From: Verrucomicrobiales bacterium
GTDB lineage: Bacteria; Verrucomicrobiota; Verrucomicrobiia; Verrucomicrobiales; DEV007
Direction: 5' to 3'
Assembly (NCBI GenBank): GCA_021648365.1
Contig: JAKISY010000129.1
Span: forward strand, 1-10,952
Length of the DNA stretch: 10,952 bases
Below the pieces are notes generated by a model. That model ran no database searches. It had not been told where the DNA came from and saw only the letters and a program-made list of their open reading frames with translations. The position numbers and the translations under genes are program-made. Positions 1 through 6,518 of this stretch are shown piece after piece (the stretch's first letter is position 1; each line of letters starts with the position of its first letter).

Positions 1-165
1 TCGAGAAGTAAAAGTGAGTTGGTTCGCCCAGAGCATGTAAAAATAGTAAAAGCAGAGATCAAGGAATATGCAAAGCACAAAAAAATATGTGGGGAACTCA
101 TCGAGCTATGTATTGAGCACTCAAAAGAGAAAATAAAGCTTCTCAAAGAGGCTTCTTCAAAGTAA
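1..165 (+). CDS. C-terminal fragment of a small protein, DUF6788-like
   Basis: Frame 1 is open from the window edge to a TAA at 163-165, giving the last 54 residues of a protein whose start lies outside. The fragment is highly basic and looks helical. It contains the stretch LVRPEHVKIVKAEIKEYAKH followed by a KKICGELIEL helix. The pattern of Lys/Arg-Ser, Val-x-Pro-Glu, then a helix with Val-Lys...Ile-Lys-x-Tyr and a Glu-Leu-x-Glu-Leu segment resembles the C-terminus of small DUF6788 proteins, which have no established role and in my recollection are often found in variable or mobile-element-rich DNA. That match is from memory of the family pattern only. The fragment is lysine-rich and A+T-rich compared with the genes to the right, which fits a recently acquired or weakly conserved gene. 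Confidence 0.5.
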   Translation, partial: SRSKSELVRPEHVKIVKAEIKEYAKHKKICGELIELCIEHSKEKIKLLKEASSK

Positions 166-345
166 AAGAACTTATCACTCACCAGAGGTTTTACCGACAG
201 CAGTTTTAATCGGAAAGCCAAGTTGTCATTTTTTATGTTGTGAAGAATGTCGTGTAAGGTCATCGTCATAAAAATTAAGGTAGTAGGATATTTCAGCTAG
301 GACTTCGTCAATAGGATTGAACTTAGAGTGTATGGGGGAAGTGGC
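166..345. other. A+T-rich intergenic stretch, no convincing gene
   Basis: No complete gene is visible between the TAA at 163-165 and the convergent stop at 346-348. On the minus strand, a 39-codon stretch (345 down to a TGA at 226-228) reads through IDEVLAEISYYLNFYDDDL and then TRHSSQ. This loosely recalls the end of an IS3/IS481-type integrase core (acidic helix, Phe-Tyr, Arg-His-Ser-Ser). It lacks a start of its own and directly follows the stop of the VanZ-like gene in the same frame. It may be a decayed transposase end or chance; I lean to unresolved. Confidence 0.3.
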
Positions 346-1272
346 TCACTCCAGCCACATTTTAACAATAGAGAATTTTCTGGTTTGGGGGTTTTGCTGG
401 GTGAAGAGCAGTAGGCGGCGGATGGAGCTGAGCTTGAGTTCACGATTTTGTGGGGATTGGCGGATGGTGTTTAGATCGAAGGCGAGGTGATTTTCTCCAG
501 ATTGGAGAGATCGCTGATCGTTGAAACGGGACTTGAGTTGACTACAGTCGAGGTCGTCGTCGATGCGGATGCCTAGCGGGAAGGGGGAACCGGGATTATG
601 AAGGGTGAGATGGAGGCTGGCGTAAGGGCTCCAATCTTGTGGGCCAGGAAGGAAGTTGATGCCGGTGTAGTGCTGGGGGGAAGGTAGGGTGACTTCGAGT
701 CTAGGAGGCGAGCTGGATTGAGTCAGCGTGGAGCTGCTGCCGTTCTGGGTTTTCCACAATAAGGCAAACGATGCGTCATGAAAATCGCTCAAGAGGGGGA
801 ATTGTTGTTGGCTGTGGTGGCGGGCGTGTAGTTGTTGGAAATAGGGCAAAGCGAGCAGCACGGCGATGGTGATGGTGAGCGTGGCATGCAGTGAGCTTTG
901 CCATGGCCAAGGGCGAGTTTGATATTTTTTCCAGATCCAGATGCCGGACAAAGCGGCGGCGATTCCGAGCAGGTTGGCGATCAGGTCATGCAATGATGCC
1001 ATGCGCCCGGGGGTGAAACTCTGGATCCATTCGGTGCCAGCAGCCACGCTGATAGCGATGATGGCACAGAGTGCGATGCGCGAAGCTGGGCGGAGTGTTG
1101 CTGGTAATAGGAAAAAAATCAGTGTAGTGAGCAATAGAAAGGCGGGAAAGTGTGCGGCGTCACCTCGGGTATCGCTTTCAGATGAAGGAAGCGCATCCAG
1201 AGAATGGGGGGCGAGCAAAAGGCTGATCAGAATCAGCAAAAACAAGCTAGCGGTGACTTTTTTCCAAAACAT
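346..1272 (-). CDS. VanZ-family membrane protein with C-terminal beta-sandwich domain
   Basis: This is a 308-residue membrane protein if it starts at the ATG at 1270-1272. The frame also opens at a TTG at 1327-1329, but that adds a Ser/Asn-rich 19-residue tail before the first membrane helix, so I prefer the ATG. Residues about 5-20 form a first transmembrane helix. VanZ hallmarks follow: Asp38-x-x-His41-Phe42, then GTEWIQSFTPGRM (Glu81, Gln84, Arg90) and Asp96...Asn100...Gly103 within the next helices. A last membrane helix lies at about 126-145. The remaining 150 or so residues look like a jelly-roll carbohydrate-binding module: a hydrophobic strand, DWSPYASLHLTLHN, an acidic IRIDDD strand, RF, a GENHLAFDL turn, then SSIRRLLLF. 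VanZ gives low-level teicoplanin resistance in enterococci, but the role of most family members is unknown; the C-terminal domain hints at a cell-envelope glycan. It ends convergently with the left-edge fragment. Confidence 0.8.
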   Translation of the reverse strand: MFWKKVTASLFLLILISLLLAPHSLDALPSSESDTRGDAAHFPAFLLLTTLIFFLLPATLRPASRIALCAIIAISVAAGTEWIQSFTPGRMASLHDLIANLLGIAAALSGIWIWKKYQTRPWPWQSSLHATLTITIAVLLALPYFQQLHARHHSQQQFPLLSDFHDASFALLWKTQNGSSSTLTQSSSPPRLEVTLPSPQHYTGINFLPGPQDWSPYASLHLTLHNPGSPFPLGIRIDDDLDCSQLKSRFNDQRSLQSGENHLAFDLNTIRQSPQNRELKLSSIRRLLLFTQQNPQTRKFSIVKMWLE

Positions 1273-1339
1273 CGGTGAGTCTGGGGATGAGGTGTTGTTG
1301 GACGATAGTCGGTATGGAGCTAGGTGCAATGCCGCGGTT

Positions 1340-1380
1340 TTACAAAGGGTCGCACCCCCTTTACAAAGGGTCGTACCCCT
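1340..1380. repeat. Two adjacent REP-like palindromic direct repeats
   Basis: Two copies of a 20-21 base unit lie side by side: 1340-1360 (ttacaaagggtcgcacccc plus ct) and 1361-1380 (ttacaaagggtcgtacccct). They differ by one C/T change and one C in the C-run. Each copy contains a small palindrome, GGGT-CGC-ACCC or GGGT-CGT-ACCC, so each can fold into a short hairpin. The pair sits between divergent genes (VanZ-like to the left, peroxiredoxin to the right). The size, dyad symmetry and intergenic position resemble REP elements, but dispersal across the genome cannot be judged from one window. Confidence 0.6.
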
Positions 1381-1502
1381 GGTAGAGAAAATGTTGCGCG
1401 TGTGAGGGAATCAGAATGAGCTTGGTCGTTTATTTTTGGGCTGGTTTGGGGCGCGGGAGGTGAAAATGGGCAAAAATCCTTATGCAAGGGCTGGTTTTGG
1501 CA

Positions 1503-1530
1503 TTGACCGAGTGCCTCGACCCTCTATATT
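1503..1530 (+). promoter_or_regulatory. Sigma70-type promoter for the peroxiredoxin gene
   Basis: TTGACC at 1503-1508 (5 of 6 to the -35 consensus) and TATATT at 1525-1530 (5 of 6 to the -10 consensus) are separated by 16 bases. Transcription would begin near 1537, giving an untranslated leader of about 55 bases. The leader holds a weak GGAG/CTCC hairpin (about 1543-1557) and then an A-rich stretch just before the ATG at 1591. No Shine-Dalgarno or OxyR-like site was recognised. Confidence 0.6.
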
Positions 1531-1590
1531 GGCGCCGCTGCGGGAGAAAAAAGCTCCTTAAACAATACAACATTTAACTAAAATAACATC

Positions 1591-2085
1591 ATGGCAATCT
1601 CAGTAGGCGACAAAGCTCCAGACTTCACTCTCACAACTCTTGGCGAAAGCGGTCCAGAGCTGTTCACTCTTAGCAAAAACACTGGCGAATCTAATATCGT
1701 GCTGCTTTTTGTGCCGATGGCTTTCACGGGGGTCTGCACTGAGGAATTCTGTGCGGTATCAGCGAATATGGACGAATACGATGGCTTGAATGCTCAAGTG
1801 ATCGGTATCAGTGGCGACAATCCTTTTGCACAAGCGGCTTGGGCGGAAAAAGAGGGTTTCGGTCTCAAAATGCTCAGTGATTACGAGCACGAAGTGACTG
1901 CGGCTTACGGTGTGGCTTACGAGGCATTTTTGCCTGACAAGAACTTGACGATGGGCGGCGTGCCTAAGCGTTCGGCTTTCATCATCGACCGTGAGGGAGT
2001 GATCCAGTATGCAGAGAGCAGTGATAATCCTGGCCAGTTGCCAGATTTCGATGCGATCAAAGCTAAACTCGGCGAACTTGCCTAG
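1591..2085 (+). CDS. Peroxiredoxin, BCP/AhpE-like thiol peroxidase
   Basis: This 164-residue cytosolic protein of the AhpC/TSA (redoxin) fold reduces hydrogen peroxide and organic hydroperoxides with thiol electrons. The start of the family is clear in VGDKAPDFTL (5-14). The active-site loop PMAFTGVCTEEFC supplies Pro42, Thr46 and the peroxidatic Cys49, and Arg127 in VPKRSAFIID is the conserved catalytic arginine. A second cysteine, Cys54, lies five residues after Cys49, the spacing used by BCP/PrxQ-type atypical 2-Cys enzymes to form an intramolecular disulfide. The sequence around the loop (AFTGVCT) is also close to AhpE-type proteins, so the subgroup is left open. It has its own promoter at 1503-1530 and a hairpin after the stop, suggesting a single-gene transcript. 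The ATG is preceded by an A-rich leader without a Shine-Dalgarno. Confidence 0.93.
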   Translation: MAISVGDKAPDFTLTTLGESGPELFTLSKNTGESNIVLLFVPMAFTGVCTEEFCAVSANMDEYDGLNAQVIGISGDNPFAQAAWAEKEGFGLKMLSDYEHEVTAAYGVAYEAFLPDKNLTMGGVPKRSAFIIDREGVIQYAESSDNPGQLPDFDAIKAKLGELA

Positions 2086-2102
2086 TGCAGTGAATTTTAT
2101 TA

Positions 2103-2138
2103 ACCGAGCCGAGGCAGTGTGAAGCTACGCGGCTCGGT
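2103..2138 (+). terminator. Stem-loop after the peroxiredoxin gene
   Basis: ACCGAGCC at 2103-2110 pairs perfectly with GGCTCGGT at 2131-2138 across a 20-base loop, starting 18 bases after the peroxiredoxin stop. The following bases (cgtatttatc) contain only a poor T-tract, so intrinsic termination is likely but not textbook. It is the only strong structure between the two genes and lies 33 bases before the aconitase start, so it could also act in the aconitase leader. Confidence 0.5.
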
Positions 2139-2171
2139 CGTATTTATCAATTATCAGTCATAAATAGAACC

Positions 2172-4886
2172 ATGAGCAATGCATTCGATATCGTCCGCAC
2201 TTTCACCACTGGAAATGGTAGTGAAGGTCAGTTCCAATCTCTCCCAGCCTTACAAGAGCAAGGTTTTGATAAGTTGTCGCGACTGCCGGTGAGTATCCGT
2301 ATTGTTCTGGAGTCTTTGCTGCGTAATTTTGATGGTAAAAAGGTCACGGAAGCGGATGTGCGCAACTTGGCGAACTACAACGCGGCTGACCCTGGTGAGT
2401 TCGAGATTCCATTCACGGTAGCTCGTATCGTGTTGCAGGATTTCACTGGCGTGCCTTTGTTGGTCGATCTAGCAGCGATGCGTTCGGCGGTGGATCGCAT
2501 GGGTAAGGATGCGGGTATGATCGAGCCTTTGGTGCCTGTGGATTTGGTGGTGGATCACTCGGTGCAGGTGGACTTTGCGGGGACTAAGGATGCTCTGGAG
2601 AAAAATCTTGATTTGGAATTTATTCGTAACCGTGAGCGCTATGAGTTTTTGAAATGGGGACAGCAGGCTTTTGATACTTTTTCGGTGGTGCCTCCCGGCA
2701 TCGGCATTGTGCATCAGGTGAATTTGGAATATTTGGCTTCGGGTGTGCTTTCGAAGGAGGGTATGTATTATCCGGATACTTTGGTGGGCACGGATTCCCA
2801 TACGACGATGATCAATGGGCTCGGAGTGGTGGCTTGGGGTGTGGGGGGGATCGAAGCGGAAGCAGGGATGCTCGGTCAGCCAGTGACTTTTTTGGTGCCG
2901 CAAGTGGTTGGGGTGAATATGACAGGTGCGCTGCGCGAGGGAGTGACGGCGACCGACTTGGCTTTGCATGTGACGCAGATGCTGCGTGAACATGGGGTGG
3001 TGGGTAAGTTTGTGGAATTTTTTGGCGAAGGGGCGCGTGCCTTGCCGTTGCCTGATAGAGCAACGGTGGCTAACATGGCACCTGAGTATGGCGCGACGAT
3101 GGGCTTCTTCCCAATTGACGAGGAGTCCTCAGCTTATTTGACTGGTACAGGTCGCACGGAGGAGGCTGTGGCGACTTTTGAAGCTTATTATAAAGCGCAG
3201 AATTTGTGGGGCATCCCAGAAAAAGGTGACATTGACTACACCGATGAGCTTGAATTGGATTTGGCGGATGTGGTGCCTGCGGTATCGGGTCCCAAACGTC
3301 CACAGGATCGGATTGAGTTGCCTGACTTGGCGGACCGATTCACTGAGCTGATGGGCATTTCTAAAAATGACGGTGGTTTTGAGAAAGAGAAAAATGTCAC
3401 GGATAATGAAGTGACCGTGGACAGCAAAGGAGGTGTGAAAGATACCATCAAGGACGGATCGGTGGTGATCGCGGCGATCACTTCTTGCACCAATACTTCT
3501 AATCCCAGTGTGATGCTGGCGGCTGGCTTATTGGCTCAGAAAGCGAATGCTAAAGGCCTGACCATCAAGCCGTCGGTGAAAACTTCGCTCGGACCCGGAT
3601 CTCGTGTGGTGACGGACTACCTTACGAAGACGGATCTGCAAAAAGAGCTTGATCAGTTAGGATTTGAAACGGTGGGTTATGGTTGCACTACCTGCATTGG
3701 TAACTCGGGGCCGCTTGATCCTGGTATCGAGAGTGTGATTCAAGGCGAAGAGTTGGTGGTGTCATCGGTGCTATCGGGCAACAGAAACTTTGAGGCACGT
3801 ATCCACCAGAATATCCGCTCTAACTTCCTCATGAGTCCCCCACTGGTGGTGGCTTATGCGATAGCTGGCACGGTGGACATCGATCTGACGACTCAGCCAT
3901 TGGCTCAAGATCAGGATGGCAACGATGTGTTTTTGAAAGACATCTGGCCGAGTTTGGAAGAAGTGAAGGATGCGATTGCTCGTTCGTTATCACCAGAAGC
4001 TTTCCGCGCGATGTACACCGACTTTGAAGCGCTCAATCCTAAGTGGAACGAGATCCCAGCTTCGACGGGCAGTGTTTATACTTGGAACGAAGATTCAACT
4101 TACGTTCAAGATCCGCCGTTCTTCTCCAACTTCACGATGGAACCAGCGGACATCGTTGAGATCAAAGGTGCACGTCCTTTGGGCATCTTTGGAGATTCGG
4201 TGACAACCGATCACATCTCTCCTGCGGGAGCGATCAAGCCAGACGGTCCTGCGGGACGTTACTTGAGCGAAAACGGTGTTGAGGTGGCTTTGTTCAATTC
4301 TTTCGGCTCACGGCGCGGTAACGATCGAGTGATGACACGCGGAACTTTTGCCAATGTGCGGATCAAAAACCTGATGTGCCCTGGCACGGAAGGTGGAGTG
4401 ACGCAGTTTTACGCTGAGGGCTCGAGTGAAGGTGATCAGATGTCGATCTTTGATGCTGCGCAGAAATACCAAGAAGACGGCAAGCCTCTGGTAGTGATCG
4501 GCGGCGAAGATTACGGCATGGGTTCATCTCGCGATTGGGCTGCCAAAGGAACTAAGCTGCTGGGAGTAAAAGCTGTGGTGACTAAGAGTTTTGAGCGTAT
4601 TCACCGGTCAAATTTGGTTGGCATGGGAGTTTTACCTCTGAACTTCAAAAATACGGAAGATTACGATAAGGTGGTGGATTTGAGCGACGCGACTTTCAGT
4701 ATCTTGGGGATCGATAATGATACTCAGCCGCTGAGCGAATGTGTGTTGCAAGTGACCCAAGCTGATGGGCAGTCCTTCGAATTGCCTTTGGTGGTGCGCA
4801 TCGATACTCCTGTGGAGATTGATTATTATCGCGCTGGTGGTATTTTGCCTTACGTCTTGCAGCAGATTCTGCGCGAGAACGCTTAA
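2172..4886 (+). CDS. acnA: Aconitate hydratase A (aconitase)
   Basis: This 904-residue cytosolic enzyme interconverts citrate and isocitrate through cis-aconitate in the TCA cycle (and the glyoxylate cycle if present). Length and order match the AcnA/IRP1 type rather than AcnB. The [4Fe-4S] ligands are Cys439 (ITSCTNTSNP) and Cys505/Cys508 (GYGCTTCIGN), close to E. coli AcnA positions. Other signatures are DSHTTMINGLGVVAWGVGG (from Asp208), SPPLVVAYAIAGTVD, GDSVTTDHISPAGAI at the start of the swivelling C-terminal domain, and GMGSSRDWAAKG (Arg787), which carries active-site residues. No frameshift or missing residue was noticed. It starts at an ATG with no Shine-Dalgarno and is followed after 13 bases by the cyclic-nucleotide-binding gene, suggesting co-transcription. 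AcnA/IRP1 proteins can bind RNA when the cluster is lost; nothing in the window shows whether this one does. Confidence 0.98.
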   Translation: MSNAFDIVRTFTTGNGSEGQFQSLPALQEQGFDKLSRLPVSIRIVLESLLRNFDGKKVTEADVRNLANYNAADPGEFEIPFTVARIVLQDFTGVPLLVDLAAMRSAVDRMGKDAGMIEPLVPVDLVVDHSVQVDFAGTKDALEKNLDLEFIRNRERYEFLKWGQQAFDTFSVVPPGIGIVHQVNLEYLASGVLSKEGMYYPDTLVGTDSHTTMINGLGVVAWGVGGIEAEAGMLGQPVTFLVPQVVGVNMTGALREGVTATDLALHVTQMLREHGVVGKFVEFFGEGARALPLPDRATVANMAPEYGATMGFFPIDEESSAYLTGTGRTEEAVATFEAYYKAQNLWGIPEKGDIDYTDELELDLADVVPAVSGPKRPQDRIELPDLADRFTELMGISKNDGGFEKEKNVTDNEVTVDSKGGVKDTIKDGSVVIAAITSCTNTSNPSVMLAAGLLAQKANAKGLTIKPSVKTSLGPGSRVVTDYLTKTDLQKELDQLGFETVGYGCTTCIGNSGPLDPGIESVIQGEELVVSSVLSGNRNFEARIHQNIRSNFLMSPPLVVAYAIAGTVDIDLTTQPLAQDQDGNDVFLKDIWPSLEEVKDAIARSLSPEAFRAMYTDFEALNPKWNEIPASTGSVYTWNEDSTYVQDPPFFSNFTMEPADIVEIKGARPLGIFGDSVTTDHISPAGAIKPDGPAGRYLSENGVEVALFNSFGSRRGNDRVMTRGTFANVRIKNLMCPGTEGGVTQFYAEGSSEGDQMSIFDAAQKYQEDGKPLVVIGGEDYGMGSSRDWAAKGTKLLGVKAVVTKSFERIHRSNLVGMGVLPLNFKNTEDYDKVVDLSDATFSILGIDNDTQPLSECVLQVTQADGQSFELPLVVRIDTPVEIDYYRAGGILPYVLQQILRENA

Positions 4887-4899
4887 GCACCCAATAGCG

Positions 4900-5394
4900 A
4901 TGAAAGAATATCCACTGAATTACCGTGAAGGATCTGTGCCCGCACCTGTGGCGGAGATTCCTTTTTTCAAGACGCTGGCACCTGAGATCGTTGAGAAGAT
5001 GCTGGCGAGCACGACGATGCTCGACTGTGATCCTGGCGACGTGGTGATCGAAGAGGGGGATGCGGGTAGGGATTTGTTTTTTTTGTTAAAAGGGCGAGTT
5101 CGAGTCCAAAAAGATGGTTCGGTGATAGGTGCCGCCTCTGGTGGCGGTGTCGTATTGGGCGAAATCGCTTTGTTGAAAGAAGGGCAGCGCACCGCGACGA
5201 TCGTGGCTGAGACCCAAGTGTATTGCATCAAAGTTGAGCAGGCTTTTCTAGACACTCTTGATGCGGAAGCTCGCAATGCTTACTACGCAGCGATGTATCG
5301 ATTTTTAGCCGAATTATTAGCGCAGCGATTGGATTCCGCTTCAGAAAAATTGGTCAGTGCCGAAAAAATGATCGCTGAATTGCGTAAGGGCTGA
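4900..5394 (+). CDS. Single-domain cyclic-nucleotide-binding protein
   Basis: This 164-residue protein is nearly all one cyclic-nucleotide-binding (CNB) domain. I chose the ATG at 4900-4902, 13 bases after the acnA stop, because the longer frame back to 4765 lies inside acnA. The domain runs from IPFFKTLAPEIVEKML (20-35), typical of its first helix, through CDPGDVVIEEGDAGRDLFFL and KGRVRV (43-69), to the phosphate-binding cassette GEIALL...QRTATIVA. Gly87, Glu88 and Arg97 there are the residues that contact the ribose and phosphate in CRP-type proteins, so binding of cAMP or cGMP is plausible. After it come two helices (about 118-160) but no helix-turn-helix, kinase or channel domain, so it is not a transcription factor like CRP. 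It may act through a partner protein. Its place between acnA and the peptidase gene suggests shared expression; a functional link to aconitase is unproven. Confidence 0.85.
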   Translation: MKEYPLNYREGSVPAPVAEIPFFKTLAPEIVEKMLASTTMLDCDPGDVVIEEGDAGRDLFFLLKGRVRVQKDGSVIGAASGGGVVLGEIALLKEGQRTATIVAETQVYCIKVEQAFLDTLDAEARNAYYAAMYRFLAELLAQRLDSASEKLVSAEKMIAELRKG

Positions 5395-5415
5395 TGACTG
5401 AAAATATTTATTTTC

Positions 5416-6144
5416 ATGAATCGCTTCATTACATGGTGCTTACTCCTATTTACCGCAGCATGTGCTTCCCGTCATTCTGGTGATAAGCTTGATTTTGAAT
5501 CGAGCCATTCTGTTTCAAGGCAGGATATTCTGAAAATAGCGGAAGCTTATTACCGTCATCGTTGGCTGCCGACGGAGGCAAATATTTTTCACGGTGTGGA
5601 TGATGGTGGTATTCGAGTGGATACCCCTGATATAGCCTACAACGATCCAGCTGCTGAGCGTCCTGGGTGGTGGCTTGCTAATAAGAAAAATACTGGGATT
5701 CCCTATATGTGGGGTGGATTTGATACTCCCTCGACTTTCGACCAGAAATTGTCAGCTGGTTTTTATGCGGGAGATATCTATTCATCGGAGAAAAGACGTT
5801 TGCTGGATGATGGGGTGAGTTTACAGGGCTGTGGAATCGACTGTTCTGGATTCATTTCGCGATGTTGGCGACTTGAGCGTTCGTTTTCGACTAGAGAGTT
5901 GCCTGCTCTTTCTGATGAACTTTCTTCATTCGCCGAGCTTCAACCTGGCGATATTGTGAATCTATCCAATGTGCATTGTCTCTTGTTTGTGAAATTTTTG
6001 GATAGCGAGCATAAAAGATTTCTCGCTTATGAAACTGGGTCTCCACCAAGTTGGAAAGTATTGAAACACCCGATTTCTGTTGAGTATGTGAAAGGGCTTG
6101 GCTATCGACCTTATCGGTATAAGAACATAGCAGCGATTGAGTGA
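5416..6144 (+). CDS. Secreted NlpC/P60-like cysteine peptidase, probable lipoprotein
   Basis: This 242-residue protein probably hydrolyses peptide bonds in peptidoglycan stem peptides in the periplasm. Residues 1-16 (MNRFITWCLLLFTAAC) form a signal peptide ending at Cys16 in a lipobox-like TAAC; Thr at -3 is unusual, so lipid attachment is likely but not certain. The NlpC/P60-type (C40) fold is suggested by YMWGGFDTP (97-105), the nucleophile motif GCGIDCSGFIS with Cys143, LQPGDIVNL (175-183), and NVHCLLF with His187 as the probable catalytic base. The third polar residue is not obvious; Glu206 in LAYETG is a candidate. About 40 residues between YMWGG and the Cys motif form an insertion rich in Tyr, Asp and Lys. 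The gene lies 21 bases after the preceding stop, so it probably belongs to the acnA transcript. No SH3 or LysM binding domain was seen. Confidence 0.82.
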   Translation: MNRFITWCLLLFTAACASRHSGDKLDFESSHSVSRQDILKIAEAYYRHRWLPTEANIFHGVDDGGIRVDTPDIAYNDPAAERPGWWLANKKNTGIPYMWGGFDTPSTFDQKLSAGFYAGDIYSSEKRRLLDDGVSLQGCGIDCSGFISRCWRLERSFSTRELPALSDELSSFAELQPGDIVNLSNVHCLLFVKFLDSEHKRFLAYETGSPPSWKVLKHPISVEYVKGLGYRPYRYKNIAAIE

Positions 6145-6156
6145 GCTCTTTTTTCT

Positions 6157-6183
6157 GACCGCCCTTTTTTTGGAGCGGGCGTC
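6157..6183 (+). terminator. Possible terminator hairpin after the peptidase gene
   Basis: CGCCC at 6160-6164 pairs with GGGCG at 6177-6181, and GA at 6157-6158 can extend the stem with TC at 6182-6183 over one bulged C. The T-run (6165-6171) lies in the loop and another T-run lies before the stem, so this is not a classical rho-independent terminator. It starts 13 bases after the peptidase stop. Confidence 0.35.
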
Positions 6184-6184
6184 T

Positions 6185-6224
6185 AGCTGGCGAGCGGCAT
6201 AGCTGTCGTATTTTTATGCCAGCT
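6185..6224. other. Second inverted repeat in the intergenic region
   Basis: AGCTGGC at 6185-6191 is the exact reverse complement of GCCAGCT at 6218-6224. Inside it GGCATA (6196-6201) can pair instead with TATGCC (6215-6220). The two stems share bases, so they are alternative folds. It lies between the peptidase gene and the truncated VWA gene and could end one transcript or sit in the leader of the other. Confidence 0.35.
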
Positions 6225-6307
6225 CAGTCAATATTTCTCCTCGACTACAAGCGAGAGTGTTGTGATTTTTTTCGCAAGGTAATGATAAAAATAACTCTAT
6301 TATTGTG

Positions 6308-6479
6308 ATGAATTTCAAACTGTCTAAAATATTCTCCTTACTTATTCTAGTGTCCCTATCATTGCTGCCTAGTCTGAGGGCTCAGGAGGCAGAGTCAAAA
6401 GGGAAGACGATCATTGTCTTTGATGCTTCGGGTTCGATGCGGGGATTGTCACAAGGGTTTTTTTAAGATTGAGAGGTAA
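6308..6479 (+). pseudogene. 5' remnant of a secreted VWA-domain protein
   Basis: The ATG at 6308-6310 opens a 52-codon frame ending at TAA 6464-6466. It begins with a signal peptide (basic MNFKLSK, then a long Leu/Ile/Val core, probable cleavage after SLRA at residue 26) and reads on to KTIIVFDASGSMRG. DASGS is the metal-binding MIDAS motif (DxSxS) at the first strand of a von Willebrand factor A domain, normally followed by about 180 more residues. The stop arises just after a T7 run (6458-6464). Removing one T gives QGFFKIER then TAA at 6477-6479, and the KIE aligns without a gap with the 'DASGSMWGQ...KIEIA' consensus I recall for secreted VWA proteins. So the gene appears both frameshifted and cut off near 6475, about 40 bases before the end of the convergent autotransporter gene. 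VWA domains mediate metal-dependent protein binding. Secretion of a 26-residue mature peptide cannot be excluded but seems unlikely. Confidence 0.75.
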
Positions 6480-6518
6480 GTAGAGCCTGTTCCTCTAGGT
6501 CGCCAGAATCGCCCCAGC

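Noticed and set aside
941..1405. Plus-strand frame of 154 codons opposite the VanZ-like gene
   Set aside because: The minus-strand frame has clear VanZ motifs and membrane helices; this frame has none and runs through the REP-like repeats.
2469..3493. Several minus-strand frames inside acnA
   Set aside because: The His/Pro/Arg-rich translations are antisense shadows of a complete, highly conserved aconitase gene.
4765..4899. N-terminal extension of the cyclic-nucleotide-binding protein with a hydrophobic, Cys-containing stretch
   Set aside because: It overlaps the conserved end of acnA in another frame. The ATG at 4900 gives a normal CNB start, so the apparent membrane helix is an artefact.
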